Origin: an uncultured Caulobacterales bacterium
GTDB lineage: Bacteria > Pseudomonadota > Alphaproteobacteria > Caulobacterales > Caulobacteraceae
DNA: 34,651 bases
Direction: 5' to 3'
Assembly (NCBI GenBank): GCA_903837135.1
Contig: CAILTK010000082.1
Coordinates: 1 to 34,651, forward strand
Every line of letters begins with the position of its first letter. Within the stretch, counting starts at the first letter, position 1. The position numbers and the translations under genes are program-made. The notes beneath the pieces were generated by a model. That model was not told where the DNA came from, searched no databases, and saw only the letters and a program-made list of their open reading frames with translations. This document shows, in pieces, positions 17,280-26,691 of this stretch.

Positions 17280-17747
17280 ATGTCCGTCCTCGACCTCATC
17301 GACCTTCCCGCCGCGGCTCCGCCGATGACTCCGCTGGTCGGCCTCGACCTCGGCGAGAAGACCATCGGCGTGGCGGTCTCGGACGTGACCCGCACCATCG
17401 CCTCGCCGCTCGCCCTGATCCACCGGCGCAAATTCACCCTTGAGGCGGAGGAGCTGTTCGCCCTGATGGCCGGGCGCGGGGCGACCGGCATCGTCATCGG
17501 CCTGCCGGTGCACATGGACGGAACCGAGGGGGTGCGCTGCCAGTCCAACCGCGCCTTCGCCCGCAATTTGCTGCGCCTGCGCGATTTGCCGATCGCCTTC
17601 TGGGACGAACGCATGTCGACCATGGCCATCAACCGCATGCTGATCGACGAGGCCGACCTCAGCCGCTCCAAGCGCGCCGACGTGGTCGATCGGGCCGCCG
17701 CGGGCTACATCCTGCAGGGCGCCCTTGATCGGCTGCGCCAAGCCTAG
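17280..17747 (+). CDS. ruvX: RuvX/YqgF Holliday-junction resolvase-like protein
   Basis: A 155-residue RNase H-fold protein. Family marks are VGLDLGEKTIGVAVSD (about 19-34, first acidic residue), IVIGLPVHMDG, FWDERMSTMAINRML (acidic residue in the middle) and the final DxxAA (VVDRAAAGYILQGAL). In E. coli YqgF functions in 16S rRNA 5' processing, and in mycobacteria RuvX acts on Holliday junctions, so either role is possible. ATG 17280 gives 15 extra residues before the fold; ATG 17325 is an alternative. The 70-base divergent spacer with gatC contains a small palindrome, CTTGCG-A-CGCAAG, at 17248-17260. Confidence 0.92.
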   Translation: MSVLDLIDLPAAAPPMTPLVGLDLGEKTIGVAVSDVTRTIASPLALIHRRKFTLEAEELFALMAGRGATGIVIGLPVHMDGTEGVRCQSNRAFARNLLRLRDLPIAFWDERMSTMAINRMLIDEADLSRSKRADVVDRAAAGYILQGALDRLRQA

Positions 17748-17776
17748 CAAGGTCTCGCCTCCACTCGGAGTCTACG

Positions 17777-18685
17777 ATGCGCCTGATCCTCGCCGCCTGC
17801 GCCGTGCTGATGATGGCGCCCCTCGTCGCGTCGGCGAACCCGATCCCGACCTCGGTGCTCGCCGATCCGCCGCAGGACAAGGCCCATCCCGCCTCGCAGT
17901 TGTCCTTCGCCCTGCCCACCAAGGGAGCGAAGATCAACGCCGTGTTCTTCGCCGCCGCCGGGGCCGGCGCCCACCCGACCGTGCTGCTGCTGCACGGCCT
18001 GCCCGGCAACGAGCAGAACCTCGACCTCGCCCGCGCCATCCAGCGCGAGGGCTGGAACGTGCTGACCCTGCACTATCGCGGCTCCTGGGGCAGCCCCGGC
18101 CCCTACAGCTTCGCCCACTGCCTCGAGGACGCCGCCGCCGCCCTGGCCTGGCTGCGCGATCCCAATACCGCCGCGGCCTCGGGCGTCGACGCCACCAAGC
18201 TCGTGGTCATCGGCCACAGCCTGGGCGGCTTCGTCGCCGCCTACACCGGAGCGCACGACCCCGGCGTGATGGCCACGGGCATGATCTCCGCCGCCAACCT
18301 CGGCGGCCCCGCGGGCATGGGGGCGCTGAGCCACGCCATGGCGGCCAAGGTGATCGACGACAACATCGGCACGAGCGCCGGCATGCACACCTTGAACACC
18401 ACGCCCGACGCCCTGGCCGACGAAGTGATCCGCAACGACAAGGATTGGGACTTCGTCGGCTGGGCCGACACGCTCGGGAAGCATCCGCTGCTGCTGGTCA
18501 CATCCAACGACGGCCTGGCCCCGGCGAGCGAGGCCCTGCGCGACAAGGCCGCGGCGGCGGGCGGGACCGAGCCCACCTACGTCCACTTGGCCACCGACCA
18601 CAGCTACAACGACCAGCGCATCGCCCTCGAAGCCGCGGTGATCCGCTGGCTGGAGAATCTGCCGGGCGCGCCGGCGGGACTTTAA
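17777..18685 (+). CDS. Secreted alpha/beta hydrolase
   Basis: A 302-residue protein with a Sec-type signal peptide (about 1-20; cleavage near VASA-N). The fold shows the oxyanion segment [12 protein letters not shown] (about 73-84), the nucleophile elbow GHSLGG with its Ser, a likely acid Asp in TSNDGLAP and a likely His in ATDHSYND. These are the parts of a serine hydrolase acting in the periplasm or outside. The substrate cannot be told; an esterase or peptidase of the dienelactone-hydrolase-like group is possible. GGAG precedes ATG 17777. It stands between ruvX and pyrB on the same strand with short spacers. Confidence 0.85.
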   Translation: MRLILAACAVLMMAPLVASANPIPTSVLADPPQDKAHPASQLSFALPTKGAKINAVFFAAAGAGAHPTVLLLHGLPGNEQNLDLARAIQREGWNVLTLHYRGSWGSPGPYSFAHCLEDAAAALAWLRDPNTAAASGVDATKLVVIGHSLGGFVAAYTGAHDPGVMATGMISAANLGGPAGMGALSHAMAAKVIDDNIGTSAGMHTLNTTPDALADEVIRNDKDWDFVGWADTLGKHPLLLVTSNDGLAPASEALRDKAAAAGGTEPTYVHLATDHSYNDQRIALEAAVIRWLENLPGAPAGL

Positions 18686-18731
18686 AGCCGGGTTGGCGGG
18701 ACGAGCGAACCCCCCTATAGCCTCCGCTTCG

Positions 18732-19733
18732 ATGGATGAAGCGCTGGGCATCGAACGGCTGATCGGCGAGCGCACCTTCGCCTTCCCGCAGCGTCATTTC
18801 CTGTCGGCGGCCGCGCTCAACCGGCCGGACGCCGAGGCCCTGCTCGCCCTGGCCGACGCCTTCGTCGCCCTGAACCTGCGGCCCGACAAGAAACTCGCCA
18901 CCCTGCGCGGCCGCACCATGGTCAATCTGTTCTTCGAGAGCTCCACCCGCACCCAGAGCTCCTTCGAGATCGCCGCCAAAAGGCTCGGCGCCGACACCGT
19001 CAACATGGCCCCGCGCAACTCCTCGATCACCAAGGGCGAGACCCTGATCGACACGGCGGTGACGCTGAACGCCATGAAGCCCGACATACTGGTGGTCCGC
19101 CACGGCGCCTCGGGCGCGGCGGATCTCCTGGCGCAGAAGGTCAGCTGCAGCGTGATCAACGCCGGCGACGGCTGGCGCGAGCATCCGACCCAGGCCCTGC
19201 TCGACGCCCTGACCCTGCGCCGCGCCTTCGGCCGGGTGGAGGGGCTGGTGGTGGCCATCTGCGGCGATGTCCTGCACAGCCGCGTGGCGCGCTCCAACGT
19301 CGCCCTGCTGCAGCTTCTCGGCGCCGAGGTGCGGCTGGTCGGGCCGCCGACCCTGATGCCCGCCGGGGCCGACCAGTGGGGCGTCTCCATCCACCACCAG
19401 ATGAAGACCGGGCTTGCCGGCGCCGACGTGGTGATGATGCTGCGCCTGCAGCTCGAGCGGATGGACGGGGCCTTCGTGCCCTCGACGCGCGAGTACTTCC
19501 GCTACTGGGGTCTCGACGCGGAGAAGCTGGCCTTCGCCGCGCCCGGCGCCAAGGTGATGCACCCCGGCCCGATGAACCGGGGGGTCGAGATCGAGTCCGG
19601 CGTCGCCGACGATCCGGAGATCAGCCTGATCCAGAGCCAGGTCGAGATGGGCGTGGCCGCCCGCATGGCCGTGCTGGCCTCGCTCGCCGCTCGGCTCGAC
19701 AACGTTGAAACCACGAGGGCGCCGCGTGGCTAG
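18732..19733 (+). CDS. pyrB: Aspartate carbamoyltransferase catalytic subunit
   Basis: A 333-residue enzyme that joins carbamoyl phosphate to aspartate in pyrimidine synthesis. The carbamoyl-phosphate loop [13 protein letters not shown] (Ser-Thr-Arg-Thr at 71-74), [19 protein letters not shown] and [10 protein letters not shown] are all present. A TTG at 18693 would add 13 residues, but ATG 18732 fits the family start. The last eight bases overlap the GTG start of the dihydroorotase-like gene, the arrangement seen where ATCase forms a large complex with a non-catalytic PyrC' subunit. I see no pyrI regulatory subunit. Confidence 0.97.
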   Translation: MDEALGIERLIGERTFAFPQRHFLSAAALNRPDAEALLALADAFVALNLRPDKKLATLRGRTMVNLFFESSTRTQSSFEIAAKRLGADTVNMAPRNSSITKGETLIDTAVTLNAMKPDILVVRHGASGAADLLAQKVSCSVINAGDGWREHPTQALLDALTLRRAFGRVEGLVVAICGDVLHSRVARSNVALLQLLGAEVRLVGPPTLMPAGADQWGVSIHHQMKTGLAGADVVMMLRLQLERMDGAFVPSTREYFRYWGLDAEKLAFAAPGAKVMHPGPMNRGVEIESGVADDPEISLIQSQVEMGVAARMAVLASLAARLDNVETTRAPRG

Positions 19734-21027
19734 GTCCCAGCCCATCGCCTTCCTCGACGCCCGGCTGGTCGATCCGGAGACCGGCTATGACGGCCCCGGC
19801 GCGGCCATCGTGGTGGAGGGCGTCATCGCCGACGTGGTGCGCCGGCCGCAGATCGACAGCCTGTCGGGCGACATCCGCCGGATCGACTGCGGCGGGGCCA
19901 TGCTGGCGCCGGGCCTGGTGGATCTTCGGGTCAAGACCGGCGAGCCCGGCGCCGAACCCAAGGAGACGCTGAAGTCGGCCAGCCGCGCCGCGGCCGCCGG
20001 CGGCGTCACCGCCATCGTCATCCAGCCCGACACCGACCCGGCCATCGACGACCCGGCGATGGTCGACTTCATCTTCCGCCGCGCCCGCGACATCGAACTC
20101 GTCCACGTCTACCCGGCCGGGGCCGCCACCCGGCGCTGCGAGGGGCAGAGGATCGCCGAGCTCGGCCTGATGCGCGAGGCAGGGGCGGTCTATTTCACCG
20201 ACGCCGACCGGACCATCGCCGACAGCAAGGTGTTCCGCCGCGTGCTGAGCTACGCCAACGGCTTCGGCGCGGCGGTCGCCCACCGTCCGGCGGACCCCTA
20301 TCTCTCCGTCGGCGCCTGCGCCACCGAGGGCGAATTCGCCGGCCGTATGGGCCTGCCGTCGGTCCCGGCCATCGCCGAGCGGATCATGCTCGAGCGCGAC
20401 CTGGCCCTGGCCGAGATCACCGGCGGCCGGCTGATCGTCGACCAGATCACCACCGAGGGCGCGCTCGAGAGCCTGAAGCGCGCCAAGGACCGCGGCGTGC
20501 GCGTGGCCGCCACCGCCTCGATCAACCATCTGAGCTTCAACGAACTCGACATCGGCGACTATCGCACCTTCGCCCGCCTCGACCCGCCGCTGCGCGCCGA
20601 AGCGGACCGGCAGGCGCTGATCGCGGGCCTGGCCTCCGGCCTGGTCGAGGTGGTGGTCTCGGCCCATGCGCCCGCCCCCGCCGAGGACAAACGCCTGCCC
20701 TTCGCCGAAGCCGCGCCGGGCGGCGTGGGACTGGAGACCCTGCTCCCCGCCCTGCTGTCGCTGCATCACGAGGGCGGGATCTCGCTCGTCACCCTGATCC
20801 GCGCCGTCACGCTTGCCCCCGCCCGGCTGATCGGTCTCGACGCCGGCCGCATGGCGCCGGGCGCGCCCGCCGATCTCGTGCTGTGCGACATCGGCGCGCC
20901 GCTGCGGATCGACGCCGACAAGCTGATCTCCAAATCCAAGAACTCGCCCTTCGACGGCCGCCGGCTGCAGGGCCGGGTCCTGCTCACCATGGTCGGCGGC
21001 AGGATCGTGCACCAGGCCGAGGCTTGA
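19726..21027 (+). CDS. PyrC', dihydroorotase-like protein lacking metal ligands
   Basis: A 433-residue amidohydrolase-fold protein of the dihydroorotase family ([15 protein letters not shown] at the start, [39 protein letters not shown] at the end). The metal motif, normally D-x-H-x-H-x-R, reads D66-L-R68-V-K70-T-G72, so both His and the Arg are gone. The catalytic Asp region, usually TDHAPH, reads [11 protein letters not shown]. It should therefore be inactive, like the PyrC' (pseudo-DHOase) proteins of Pseudomonas that are structural partners of PyrB. An active pyrC is expected elsewhere. GTG 19726 overlaps the pyrB end; a TTG at 19705 is the other option. Its stop overlaps the next start as TTGA. 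Confidence 0.9.
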   Translation: MARSQPIAFLDARLVDPETGYDGPGAAIVVEGVIADVVRRPQIDSLSGDIRRIDCGGAMLAPGLVDLRVKTGEPGAEPKETLKSASRAAAAGGVTAIVIQPDTDPAIDDPAMVDFIFRRARDIELVHVYPAGAATRRCEGQRIAELGLMREAGAVYFTDADRTIADSKVFRRVLSYANGFGAAVAHRPADPYLSVGACATEGEFAGRMGLPSVPAIAERIMLERDLALAEITGGRLIVDQITTEGALESLKRAKDRGVRVAATASINHLSFNELDIGDYRTFARLDPPLRAEADRQALIAGLASGLVEVVVSAHAPAPAEDKRLPFAEAAPGGVGLETLLPALLSLHHEGGISLVTLIRAVTLAPARLIGLDAGRMAPGAPADLVLCDIGAPLRIDADKLISKSKNSPFDGRRLQGRVLLTMVGGRIVHQAEA

Positions 21028-21755
21028 TCCGCATCGGCACGGCGGGCTGGTCCGTTCCCGCGACGGTGCGCGACAGGTTCCCGGCGGAGGGGGCGACGCT
21101 GCATCGATACGCGGCGGTGCTGGACGCGGTGGAGATCAACTCGTCCTTTTATCGCCCGCACAAGCCCCAGACCTACGCGCGCTGGGCGGCCGCGACGCCG
21201 GAGCGCTTTCGCTTCGCCGTGAAGGCGCCGAAGACCATCACCCACGAGCGGCGCCTGGTCGACGCGGACGAACCGCTCGACCGCTTCCTCGGCGACACCG
21301 CTGCGCTCGGACACAAGCGCGGTCCGGTGCTGGTCCAGCTGCCGCCGAGCCTCAGGTTAGATCCCGCCATCGCCGGATCCTTCTTCGACCGGCTGAGGAC
21401 CCGCTACGACGGCGAGGTCGTGCTGGAGCCGCGCCATGGGAGCTGGTTCACGCCTGAGGCCGACACCCTGCTTAGCAGTTGGCGCATCGCCCGGGTCGCC
21501 GCCGATCCCGCGGTGACCGACACCGCGCGAGCGCCCGGCGGCTGGACCGGCCTGCAGTATTGGCGCCTGCACGGCTCGCCGCGGACCTACGCCAGCGCCT
21601 ATGGCCGTGAACGGCTAGAGACGATGGCGGCGGACGTGGCCGATCCGGCCTGGGTCCTGTTCGACAACACCATGTTCGGCGCCGCGGCGGCCGACGCCCT
21701 GATCCTGCAAGCCATCTTGCGCAGCGACGCTGCAGACGCGAAGCTTGAGCCATGA
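21024..21755 (+). CDS. DUF72 family protein
   Basis: A 243-residue protein of the YecE/DUF72 family, a TIM-barrel fold of unknown activity. Marks are [11 protein letters not shown] at the start, LDAVEINSSFYRPHKPQTYARWAAATPERFRFAVKAP, LVQLPPSLRLD, VLEPRHGSWF, YWRLHGSPRTYASAYGRERL and WVLFDNTMFGAAAADAL near the end. TTG 21024 (overlapping the pyrC' stop in TTGA) is chosen because the conserved IGTAGW begins immediately after it; a longer frame from 20883 is only an out-of-frame reading of pyrC'. The stop overlaps the plsY start. Confidence 0.88.
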   Translation: MIRIGTAGWSVPATVRDRFPAEGATLHRYAAVLDAVEINSSFYRPHKPQTYARWAAATPERFRFAVKAPKTITHERRLVDADEPLDRFLGDTAALGHKRGPVLVQLPPSLRLDPAIAGSFFDRLRTRYDGEVVLEPRHGSWFTPEADTLLSSWRIARVAADPAVTDTARAPGGWTGLQYWRLHGSPRTYASAYGRERLETMAADVADPAWVLFDNTMFGAAAADALILQAILRSDAADAKLEP

Positions 21756-22390
21756 TGTTCGGCCTGTCTCCCCTCGCCCTGATCGCCTGCGTGGCCGGCG
21801 GCTATCTTGTGGGATCGATCCCGTTCGGGGTGATCATCACCCGGCTCGGCGGCGCCGGCGACGTGCGTCAGATCGGTTCGGGCAATATCGGCGCGACCAA
21901 TGTGCTGCGGACCGGACGCCGGGATCTGGCCCTGCTCACCCTGCTCGGCGACGGCGGCAAGGGGATGGTCGCGGTGCTGGCGGCGCGCGCCCTGGGGGGC
22001 GAGACGGCCGGAGCCCTGGCCGGCGCCTGCGCCTTCCTCGGTCACCTGTTTCCGGTCTGGCTCGGCTTCAAGGGCGGCAAGGGGGTCGCAACCTTCTTTG
22101 GCGTCATGATCGCCGCGGCCTGGCCGGTGGGCCTCCTGGCCGGCGCCACCTGGATCGCCGTCGCCGCCCTGCTGCGGATCTCCTCGCTGGCCGCCTTGAC
22201 GGCGGTGGCGCTCGCCCCGCTCTACGCCCTTCTGCTGCACGCCGGGCGGCCGGTGCTGGCGCTGGCCCTGTTCACCGGCGTGCTGGTGTTCGTCCGCCAC
22301 CAAGAGAACATCCGCCGCCTGCTCAAGGGCGAGGAGCCCAGGATCGGCGCCGGCAAGTCGCGCCCGCCTGAGGCGCCGGACGCCCCTTGA
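21752..22390 (+). CDS. plsY: Glycerol-3-phosphate acyltransferase PlsY
   Basis: A 212-residue inner-membrane enzyme with about five to seven membrane helices. It moves the acyl group from acyl phosphate to glycerol-3-phosphate, the first step of phospholipid synthesis, paired with PlsX. The three family loops are present: GYLVGSIPFGVIIT, IGSGNIGATNVLR (about 41-53) and FLGHLFPVWLGFKGGKGVATFFG (about 95-117). The last segment before the C-terminus, VRHQENIRRLLKGEEPRIG, matches the conserved RHxxNIxRLxxGxE motif. ATG 21752 overlaps the DUF72 stop and the TGA overlaps the dprA start. Confidence 0.96.
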   Translation: MMFGLSPLALIACVAGGYLVGSIPFGVIITRLGGAGDVRQIGSGNIGATNVLRTGRRDLALLTLLGDGGKGMVAVLAARALGGETAGALAGACAFLGHLFPVWLGFKGGKGVATFFGVMIAAAWPVGLLAGATWIAVAALLRISSLAALTAVALAPLYALLLHAGRPVLALALFTGVLVFVRHQENIRRLLKGEEPRIGAGKSRPPEAPDAP

Positions 22391-23496
22391 CGCCAAGGGC
22401 CATCTCCGACGCCGAGCGGCGCGACCGTCTGCGCCTGTCGCGCACCGAGACGGTGGGCCCCGTGACGGCGGCGGCGCTGATGGCCCGGTTCGGATCGGCG
22501 AGGCAGGTGCTGGACGCCCTGCCCGAGCTCGTGAAACGCGGCGGACGCACGGCGCCGCTGAAGGTCTGCTCGGGCGCCGAAGCCGACCGAGAGCTCGAAG
22601 CCGGCGCGAAGCTCGGCGCACGGCTGATCACCGCCGGGGAGCCGGATTTCCCGCCCCCGCTGGCGGCGCTCGATCCACCCCCGCCCCTGCTATGGGCCCT
22701 CGGTCACGCCGACCTGCTGAGCAAGCCCACCGTCGCCATCGTCGGCGCGCGGATCGCCTCGGCGGGGGGCCAGAGGTTCGCCCGCCAGCTCGCGCTCGAG
22801 CTCGGCCAGGCCGGCTATGTCATCGTCTCGGGTCTGGCGCGCGGCATCGACGGGGCGGCGCACGAAGGATCGCTGGCGTCCGGCACGGTGGCCGTGCTCG
22901 GCGGCGGCGTCGACGACGTCTATCCGTCCGAACACGCGGGCCTCTATCGCCGCATCGTCGAGGCGGGCTGCGTGGTCTCGGAGAACGCGGTCGGCCGCAA
23001 GGCCAAGGCCATGGACTTCCCGCGCCGCAACCGGATCATCTCCGGGCTGGCGCAGGGCGTGGTGGTGGTGGAGGCGGAGCTGCGCTCCGGCTCGCTGATC
23101 ACCGCCCGGCTGGCGGGCGAACAGGGCCGCGAGGTGTTCGCCGTGCCGGGCTCGCCGCTCGATCCGCGCGCCAAGGGAACCAACGACCTGATCCGTCAGG
23201 GTGCGATCCTGTGCGACAGCGCCGGCGACGTGATCGAGGCCCTGCGGCGACCGCTCCGGCTGCGCGAGCAGGGCGATCTGTTCGACCCGCCGCCGACCGA
23301 CCCCGAGGGCCTGGACCGCGAAGCCGAACGCCTGCGCGAAAACGTCTTCGCCCTGGTCTCGCCGACTCCAGCCCCCATCGACGAAATCGTCCGCGCCCTC
23401 GCCGCCCCTGCTCCGCCGGTGTTCGCCGCCCTGGTGGAGCTGTCGCTGGCCGGCCGGGTGGAGCTCTTGCCGGGCGGCCTTGTGGCGCGGTCCTAG
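22387..23496 (+). CDS. dprA: DNA-processing protein DprA
   Basis: A 369-residue protein that in naturally transforming bacteria binds incoming single-stranded DNA and loads RecA. An N-terminal helical part precedes the Rossmann-like DprA/Smf domain: VAIVGARIASAGGQRFARQLALEL, IVSGLARGIDGAAHEGSL, TVAVLGGGVDDVYPSEH, FPRRNRIISGLAQGVVVVEAELRSGSLITA and VFAVPGSP. A C-terminal winged-helix (about 305-369) follows a linker. The start is TTG 22387, overlapping the plsY stop as TTGA. It is the last gene of the pyrB - dprA run and converges with the NUDIX gene. Confidence 0.95.
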   Translation: MTPRAISDAERRDRLRLSRTETVGPVTAAALMARFGSARQVLDALPELVKRGGRTAPLKVCSGAEADRELEAGAKLGARLITAGEPDFPPPLAALDPPPPLLWALGHADLLSKPTVAIVGARIASAGGQRFARQLALELGQAGYVIVSGLARGIDGAAHEGSLASGTVAVLGGGVDDVYPSEHAGLYRRIVEAGCVVSENAVGRKAKAMDFPRRNRIISGLAQGVVVVEAELRSGSLITARLAGEQGREVFAVPGSPLDPRAKGTNDLIRQGAILCDSAGDVIEALRRPLRLREQGDLFDPPPTDPEGLDREAERLRENVFALVSPTPAPIDEIVRALAAPAPPVFAALVELSLAGRVELLPGGLVARS

Positions 23497-23519
23497 CCCT
23501 TCGTCGCCAGACGTCGCCC

Positions 23520-23540
23520 CCACCGGGACAAGCCCGGTGG
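23520..23540. terminator. Hairpin between convergent dprA and NUDIX genes
   Basis: CCACCGGG, an ACAAG loop and CCCGGTGG form a perfect eight-base stem in the 76-base gap between two converging genes. There is no T run on either side, so it would be a weak or protein-assisted bidirectional terminator. Confidence 0.5.
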
Positions 23541-23572
23541 TGAGGTGCTCTGGAGTGACGCGTGACGGGCCT

Positions 23573-24286
23573 TCAGAGCCTGGCCAGATGCCGCGCCCCG
23601 TAGCGGGCGGAGAGCGACAGGATCGGACGGCTGGGGTCGGCGAGGCGCTGCTCCAGTTCCTTGACCACGAAGGTGGTGACGTTGGGCAGATCCACGGTGT
23701 GGGTCTCGGCGATGGGGATCCAGGCGATCTCGTCGAGTTCTCCCGAACCCTCGGAGCGGTCCTGGCTGAGCAAGGCGTCGGCTTCGGCCATGAAGAAGCG
23801 GGCGTCGAAGCGCTTGGGCCGGTAGGGCGGCGTGATCGCCCGCGCCACGAAGGACAGGGCCGACAGGTCCGGCAGGGCGCCGGCCTCGACGAAGCCGCGC
23901 CACGGACCGGCCACCGGCCGGGGCGGCGCGGACCTGGCCAGCATCAGGCCGGCCTCCTCCCAGGTCTCGCGCACGGCCGCCAGCGCCAGGGCGCGCGGCA
24001 GGGTCGGCCGGCGCGGCGCGGTCAGCCGCAGCTTGTCCTCGACCTCGGGAAGAAGCTCGCTCGCCGCCGGCGCGGTGAAGTCGCCGCGGTCGACCCGGCC
24101 GCCCGGAAACACCCATTTGCCGGGCATGAAGTCGTGTCCGCGCGAGCGCCGGCCCATCAGGATCTCCGGCCCCTTTCGTGTGCGCTTGACCAGGATCAGC
24201 GTCGCGGCGTTGCGGGGCCGCACCGTCGCCTGGCCGTCGCCCCTCAGCGGGCCGTCGACCGTCGGATCGTAGGCGGGCGCACTCAT
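23573..24286 (-). CDS. NUDIX hydrolase (NUDT19-like arrangement)
   Basis: A 237-residue protein. The NUDIX fold opens with NAATLILVKRTRKGPEILMGRRS and MPGKWVFPGGRVDRGD; the catalytic box end RETWEEAGLML is about 40 residues further on, so the usual G-x5-E spacing is interrupted by an insertion (ELLPEVEDKLRLTAPRRPTL region). Such an insertion is found in NUDT19/acyl-CoA-type NUDIX proteins. It should hydrolyse a nucleoside-diphosphate-linked compound, possibly CoA esters; the substrate is not determined. ATG 24286 overlaps the rnr stop by four bases (ATGA), so it is translated with RNase R; the longer open frame upstream is an rnr shadow. Confidence 0.88.
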   Translation of the reverse strand: MSAPAYDPTVDGPLRGDGQATVRPRNAATLILVKRTRKGPEILMGRRSRGHDFMPGKWVFPGGRVDRGDFTAPAASELLPEVEDKLRLTAPRRPTLPRALALAAVRETWEEAGLMLARSAPPRPVAGPWRGFVEAGALPDLSALSFVARAITPPYRPKRFDARFFMAEADALLSQDRSEGSGELDEIAWIPIAETHTVDLPNVTTFVVKELEQRLADPSRPILSLSARYGARHLARL

Positions 24287-26649
24287 CGGCGCCTGCCCAG
24301 CCTGACGCCGCGCAGACCGCCGCGCGGCGTGGCCGGCCCCGATCCCTTGCCCGGGCCTCCCTTGCCGTATCCGCCGCCCGGGCCCTTGCCGCGCACGCCC
24401 AGTCGTGGCCGGGGCGCGTCGGGGTCGGCCGGCTCGGGCTCGCTCAGCATCTCGAACAACAGGCCGCCGGTCAGCGGCGTCGCCTCCTTCAGACGCACCT
24501 CGACAGTGCGGCCGAGCCGCCAGCGCGCGCCGCTGCGTTCCCCGACCAGGGCGTGCTGGCGCTCGTCGTGGACAAAGAACTCGCCGCCCAGCGTCGACAC
24601 CGGCACGAGCCCGTCGGCGCCGGTGTCCCTGAGCCGGATGAACAGACCGAAGCGAGTCACGCCGGTGATCCGGCCCGTGAACTCTGCGCCCACATGATCG
24701 GACAGGAAGGCGGCGACGTAACGGTCGGTGGCGTCGCGCTCGGCCGCCATGGCGGCGCGCTCGGTGGCGGTGATGTGCTCGGCGGTCTCGGCCAGGCGAG
24801 CGATCTCGCTGTCCTTCAATCCGTCGTCGCCGAGCTTCTGGGCCCGGATCAGGGCCCGGTGCACCATCAGGTCGGCGTAGCGGCGGATGGGTGAGGTGAA
24901 GTGCGCATAGCGCTGCAGATTCAAGCCGAAGTGGCCGATATTGTCGGTGGTGTAGTGCGCCTGCATCTGGGTGCGCAGCACCACCTCGTTGACGATCTCC
25001 GCATGCGGCCCACCGCGGGTCTCGCCGAGCAGCTTGTTGAAGCGGGCGGTGGCGACGGGCTCGCCCTTGGTCCAGGGGATGCCGATGGTGCCGAGGAAGT
25101 CGGCGAGGTTGAACAGCTTCTCCTGGCTCGGCGCATCGTGGATCCGGTAGATCAGCGGCGAACGCCTCTGCTCCAACGTCTCGGCGGCGGCGACGTTGGC
25201 CTGGATCATCATCTCCTCGATCAGCCGGTGGGCCTCGAGGCGCTCGCGCGGGCGGATCGCGGTGACCTCCCCGTCGCGGTTGAGGGCGATGCTGCGCTCC
25301 GGACTGTCGATGTCGAGCGGCGAGCGGGCGTCGCGCCCCTGGCTCATGCAGGCGTAGGCGGCCCACAGCGGCCGCAGGACGGGCTCCAGCAGCGGCCCGG
25401 TGCGGTCGTCCGGCTGACCGTCGATGGCGGCCTGGGCCTGGCCGTAGCTGAGCTTGGCGGCCGAGCGCATCAGGCCGCGCACGAACCGGTGGCCGGTCTT
25501 CCGGCCCTTGGCGTCGAACACCATCCGCACAGCCAGGGTCGCGCGGTCCTCGCCTTCGCGCAGGGAGCAGAGGCCGGCGGACAGGCGCTCGGGCAGCATG
25601 GGCTCGACCCGGTCGGGGAAGTAGACCGAATTGCCCTTGGTCCAGGCCTCGCGGTCGAGCGCCGAGCCGGCCCGCACATAGGCGGCGACGTCGGCGATGG
25701 CGACCCACACCACCCAGCCGCCCGGATTCTTCGGATCCTCGTCCGCGTGGGCGTAGACCGCATCGTCGTGGTCGCGCGCATCCTCGGGATCGATGGTCAA
25801 GAGCGGCAGGCCGCGCAGATCCTCCCGCCCCTCCAGGGTCGGCGGCCGGGCGGCCGCGGCCTCCGTTTCGGCCTGTTCCGAAAAGCCGATCTTGACGCCA
25901 TGCGTGTGCATGGCGATCAGCGAGGCGGCGCGCGGATGATCTTCGCGGCCGATGATCTCCAGCACCTTGCCGGTCTTGGGGCCATAGCGGCGTCCGCTCT
26001 CGAGCGCCTGGGCCAGAACCAGGTCGCCGTCGCGGAGCGGTGCCCCTTCGGCCTCAGGGATCAGGAGGCTCTCCTTCACCTTGCGGTCGACCGGCTCAAT
26101 CCGGACTTCGCGCCGGGCCTTGCGCACCACGCCCAGCATGCGCGGCGCCGCTTCGCCGAGCCGGCGGATCAGCCGCGCCTCGATCTCGCCGGACTCCAGC
26201 CGCTCGAAGCGGACCAGCACCCGGTCGCCGAGGCCCGGCGCGCCGATCCGCGCCTCGTCGCTCCCCGGCGCGAGGCGGACGGGCTTGGCGTCGTCCGCCT
26301 TGGCCAGCTGCACATAGAGCTCGCCGTCGGCGTCGCGGTCGACCACGTCGGCCACCCCCACCGGCGGCAGGGCGCCGCGTTCGGCCACGCCCTTGCGTCC
26401 GCGCCGCGCCAGGCCGCCCTCGCCCTGCTGCATCGACTTCAGGAGGTGGCGCAGGGCCGCGCGATCCTTGCCCTTGAGGCCATAGTGGGCGGCGATGGCC
26501 GAGACGTCGGTCTCGCCGGCCTTGCGGATGAAGCCGGCCAGTTCCTCGCGCGACGGCAGGCCGGCGGGCGACCGCTCGGTGCTGGGCTTAGGCGGCTTGG
26601 CGCCGGGCGTCTTGGATCTAGGGGTCTTGGGTCGGGGCGGTCTGGACAC
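24283..26649 (-). CDS. rnr: Ribonuclease R
   Basis: A 788-residue 3'-5' exoribonuclease of the RNase II/R family that degrades structured RNA. A basic Pro/Lys-rich N-terminus (1-30) and a helix-turn-helix-like part (about 33-75) are followed by cold-shock domains and the RNB domain, whose metal-binding acidic cluster is IDPEDARDHDDAVY (about 286-299). ERLSAGLCSLREGEDRATLAVRM, AHRLIEEMMIQANVAAAE and YAHFTSPIRRYADLMVHR are further signatures. The S1 domain is GAEFTGRITGVTRFGLFIRL onward, and the C-terminus is a Gly/Arg/Lys-rich tail (about 745-788) like that of many RNase R proteins. The start is GTG 26649. It is followed by the overlapping NUDIX gene. Confidence 0.96.
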   Translation of the reverse strand: MSRPPRPKTPRSKTPGAKPPKPSTERSPAGLPSREELAGFIRKAGETDVSAIAAHYGLKGKDRAALRHLLKSMQQGEGGLARRGRKGVAERGALPPVGVADVVDRDADGELYVQLAKADDAKPVRLAPGSDEARIGAPGLGDRVLVRFERLESGEIEARLIRRLGEAAPRMLGVVRKARREVRIEPVDRKVKESLLIPEAEGAPLRDGDLVLAQALESGRRYGPKTGKVLEIIGREDHPRAASLIAMHTHGVKIGFSEQAETEAAAARPPTLEGREDLRGLPLLTIDPEDARDHDDAVYAHADEDPKNPGGWVVWVAIADVAAYVRAGSALDREAWTKGNSVYFPDRVEPMLPERLSAGLCSLREGEDRATLAVRMVFDAKGRKTGHRFVRGLMRSAAKLSYGQAQAAIDGQPDDRTGPLLEPVLRPLWAAYACMSQGRDARSPLDIDSPERSIALNRDGEVTAIRPRERLEAHRLIEEMMIQANVAAAETLEQRRSPLIYRIHDAPSQEKLFNLADFLGTIGIPWTKGEPVATARFNKLLGETRGGPHAEIVNEVVLRTQMQAHYTTDNIGHFGLNLQRYAHFTSPIRRYADLMVHRALIRAQKLGDDGLKDSEIARLAETAEHITATERAAMAAERDATDRYVAAFLSDHVGAEFTGRITGVTRFGLFIRLRDTGADGLVPVSTLGGEFFVHDERQHALVGERSGARWRLGRTVEVRLKEATPLTGGLLFEMLSEPEPADPDAPRPRLGVRGKGPGGGYGKGGPGKGSGPATPRGGLRGVRLGRRR

Positions 26650-26691
26650 ACCTCATGCATAAGCTGCTTGGCGCGCCGGGGCCAGCGACCG

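Noticed and set aside
23573-25708. A 711-residue frame that would extend the NUDIX gene upstream
   Set aside because: The upstream part overlaps rnr in another frame and is Arg-rich low-quality sequence; the NUDIX start is at 24286.
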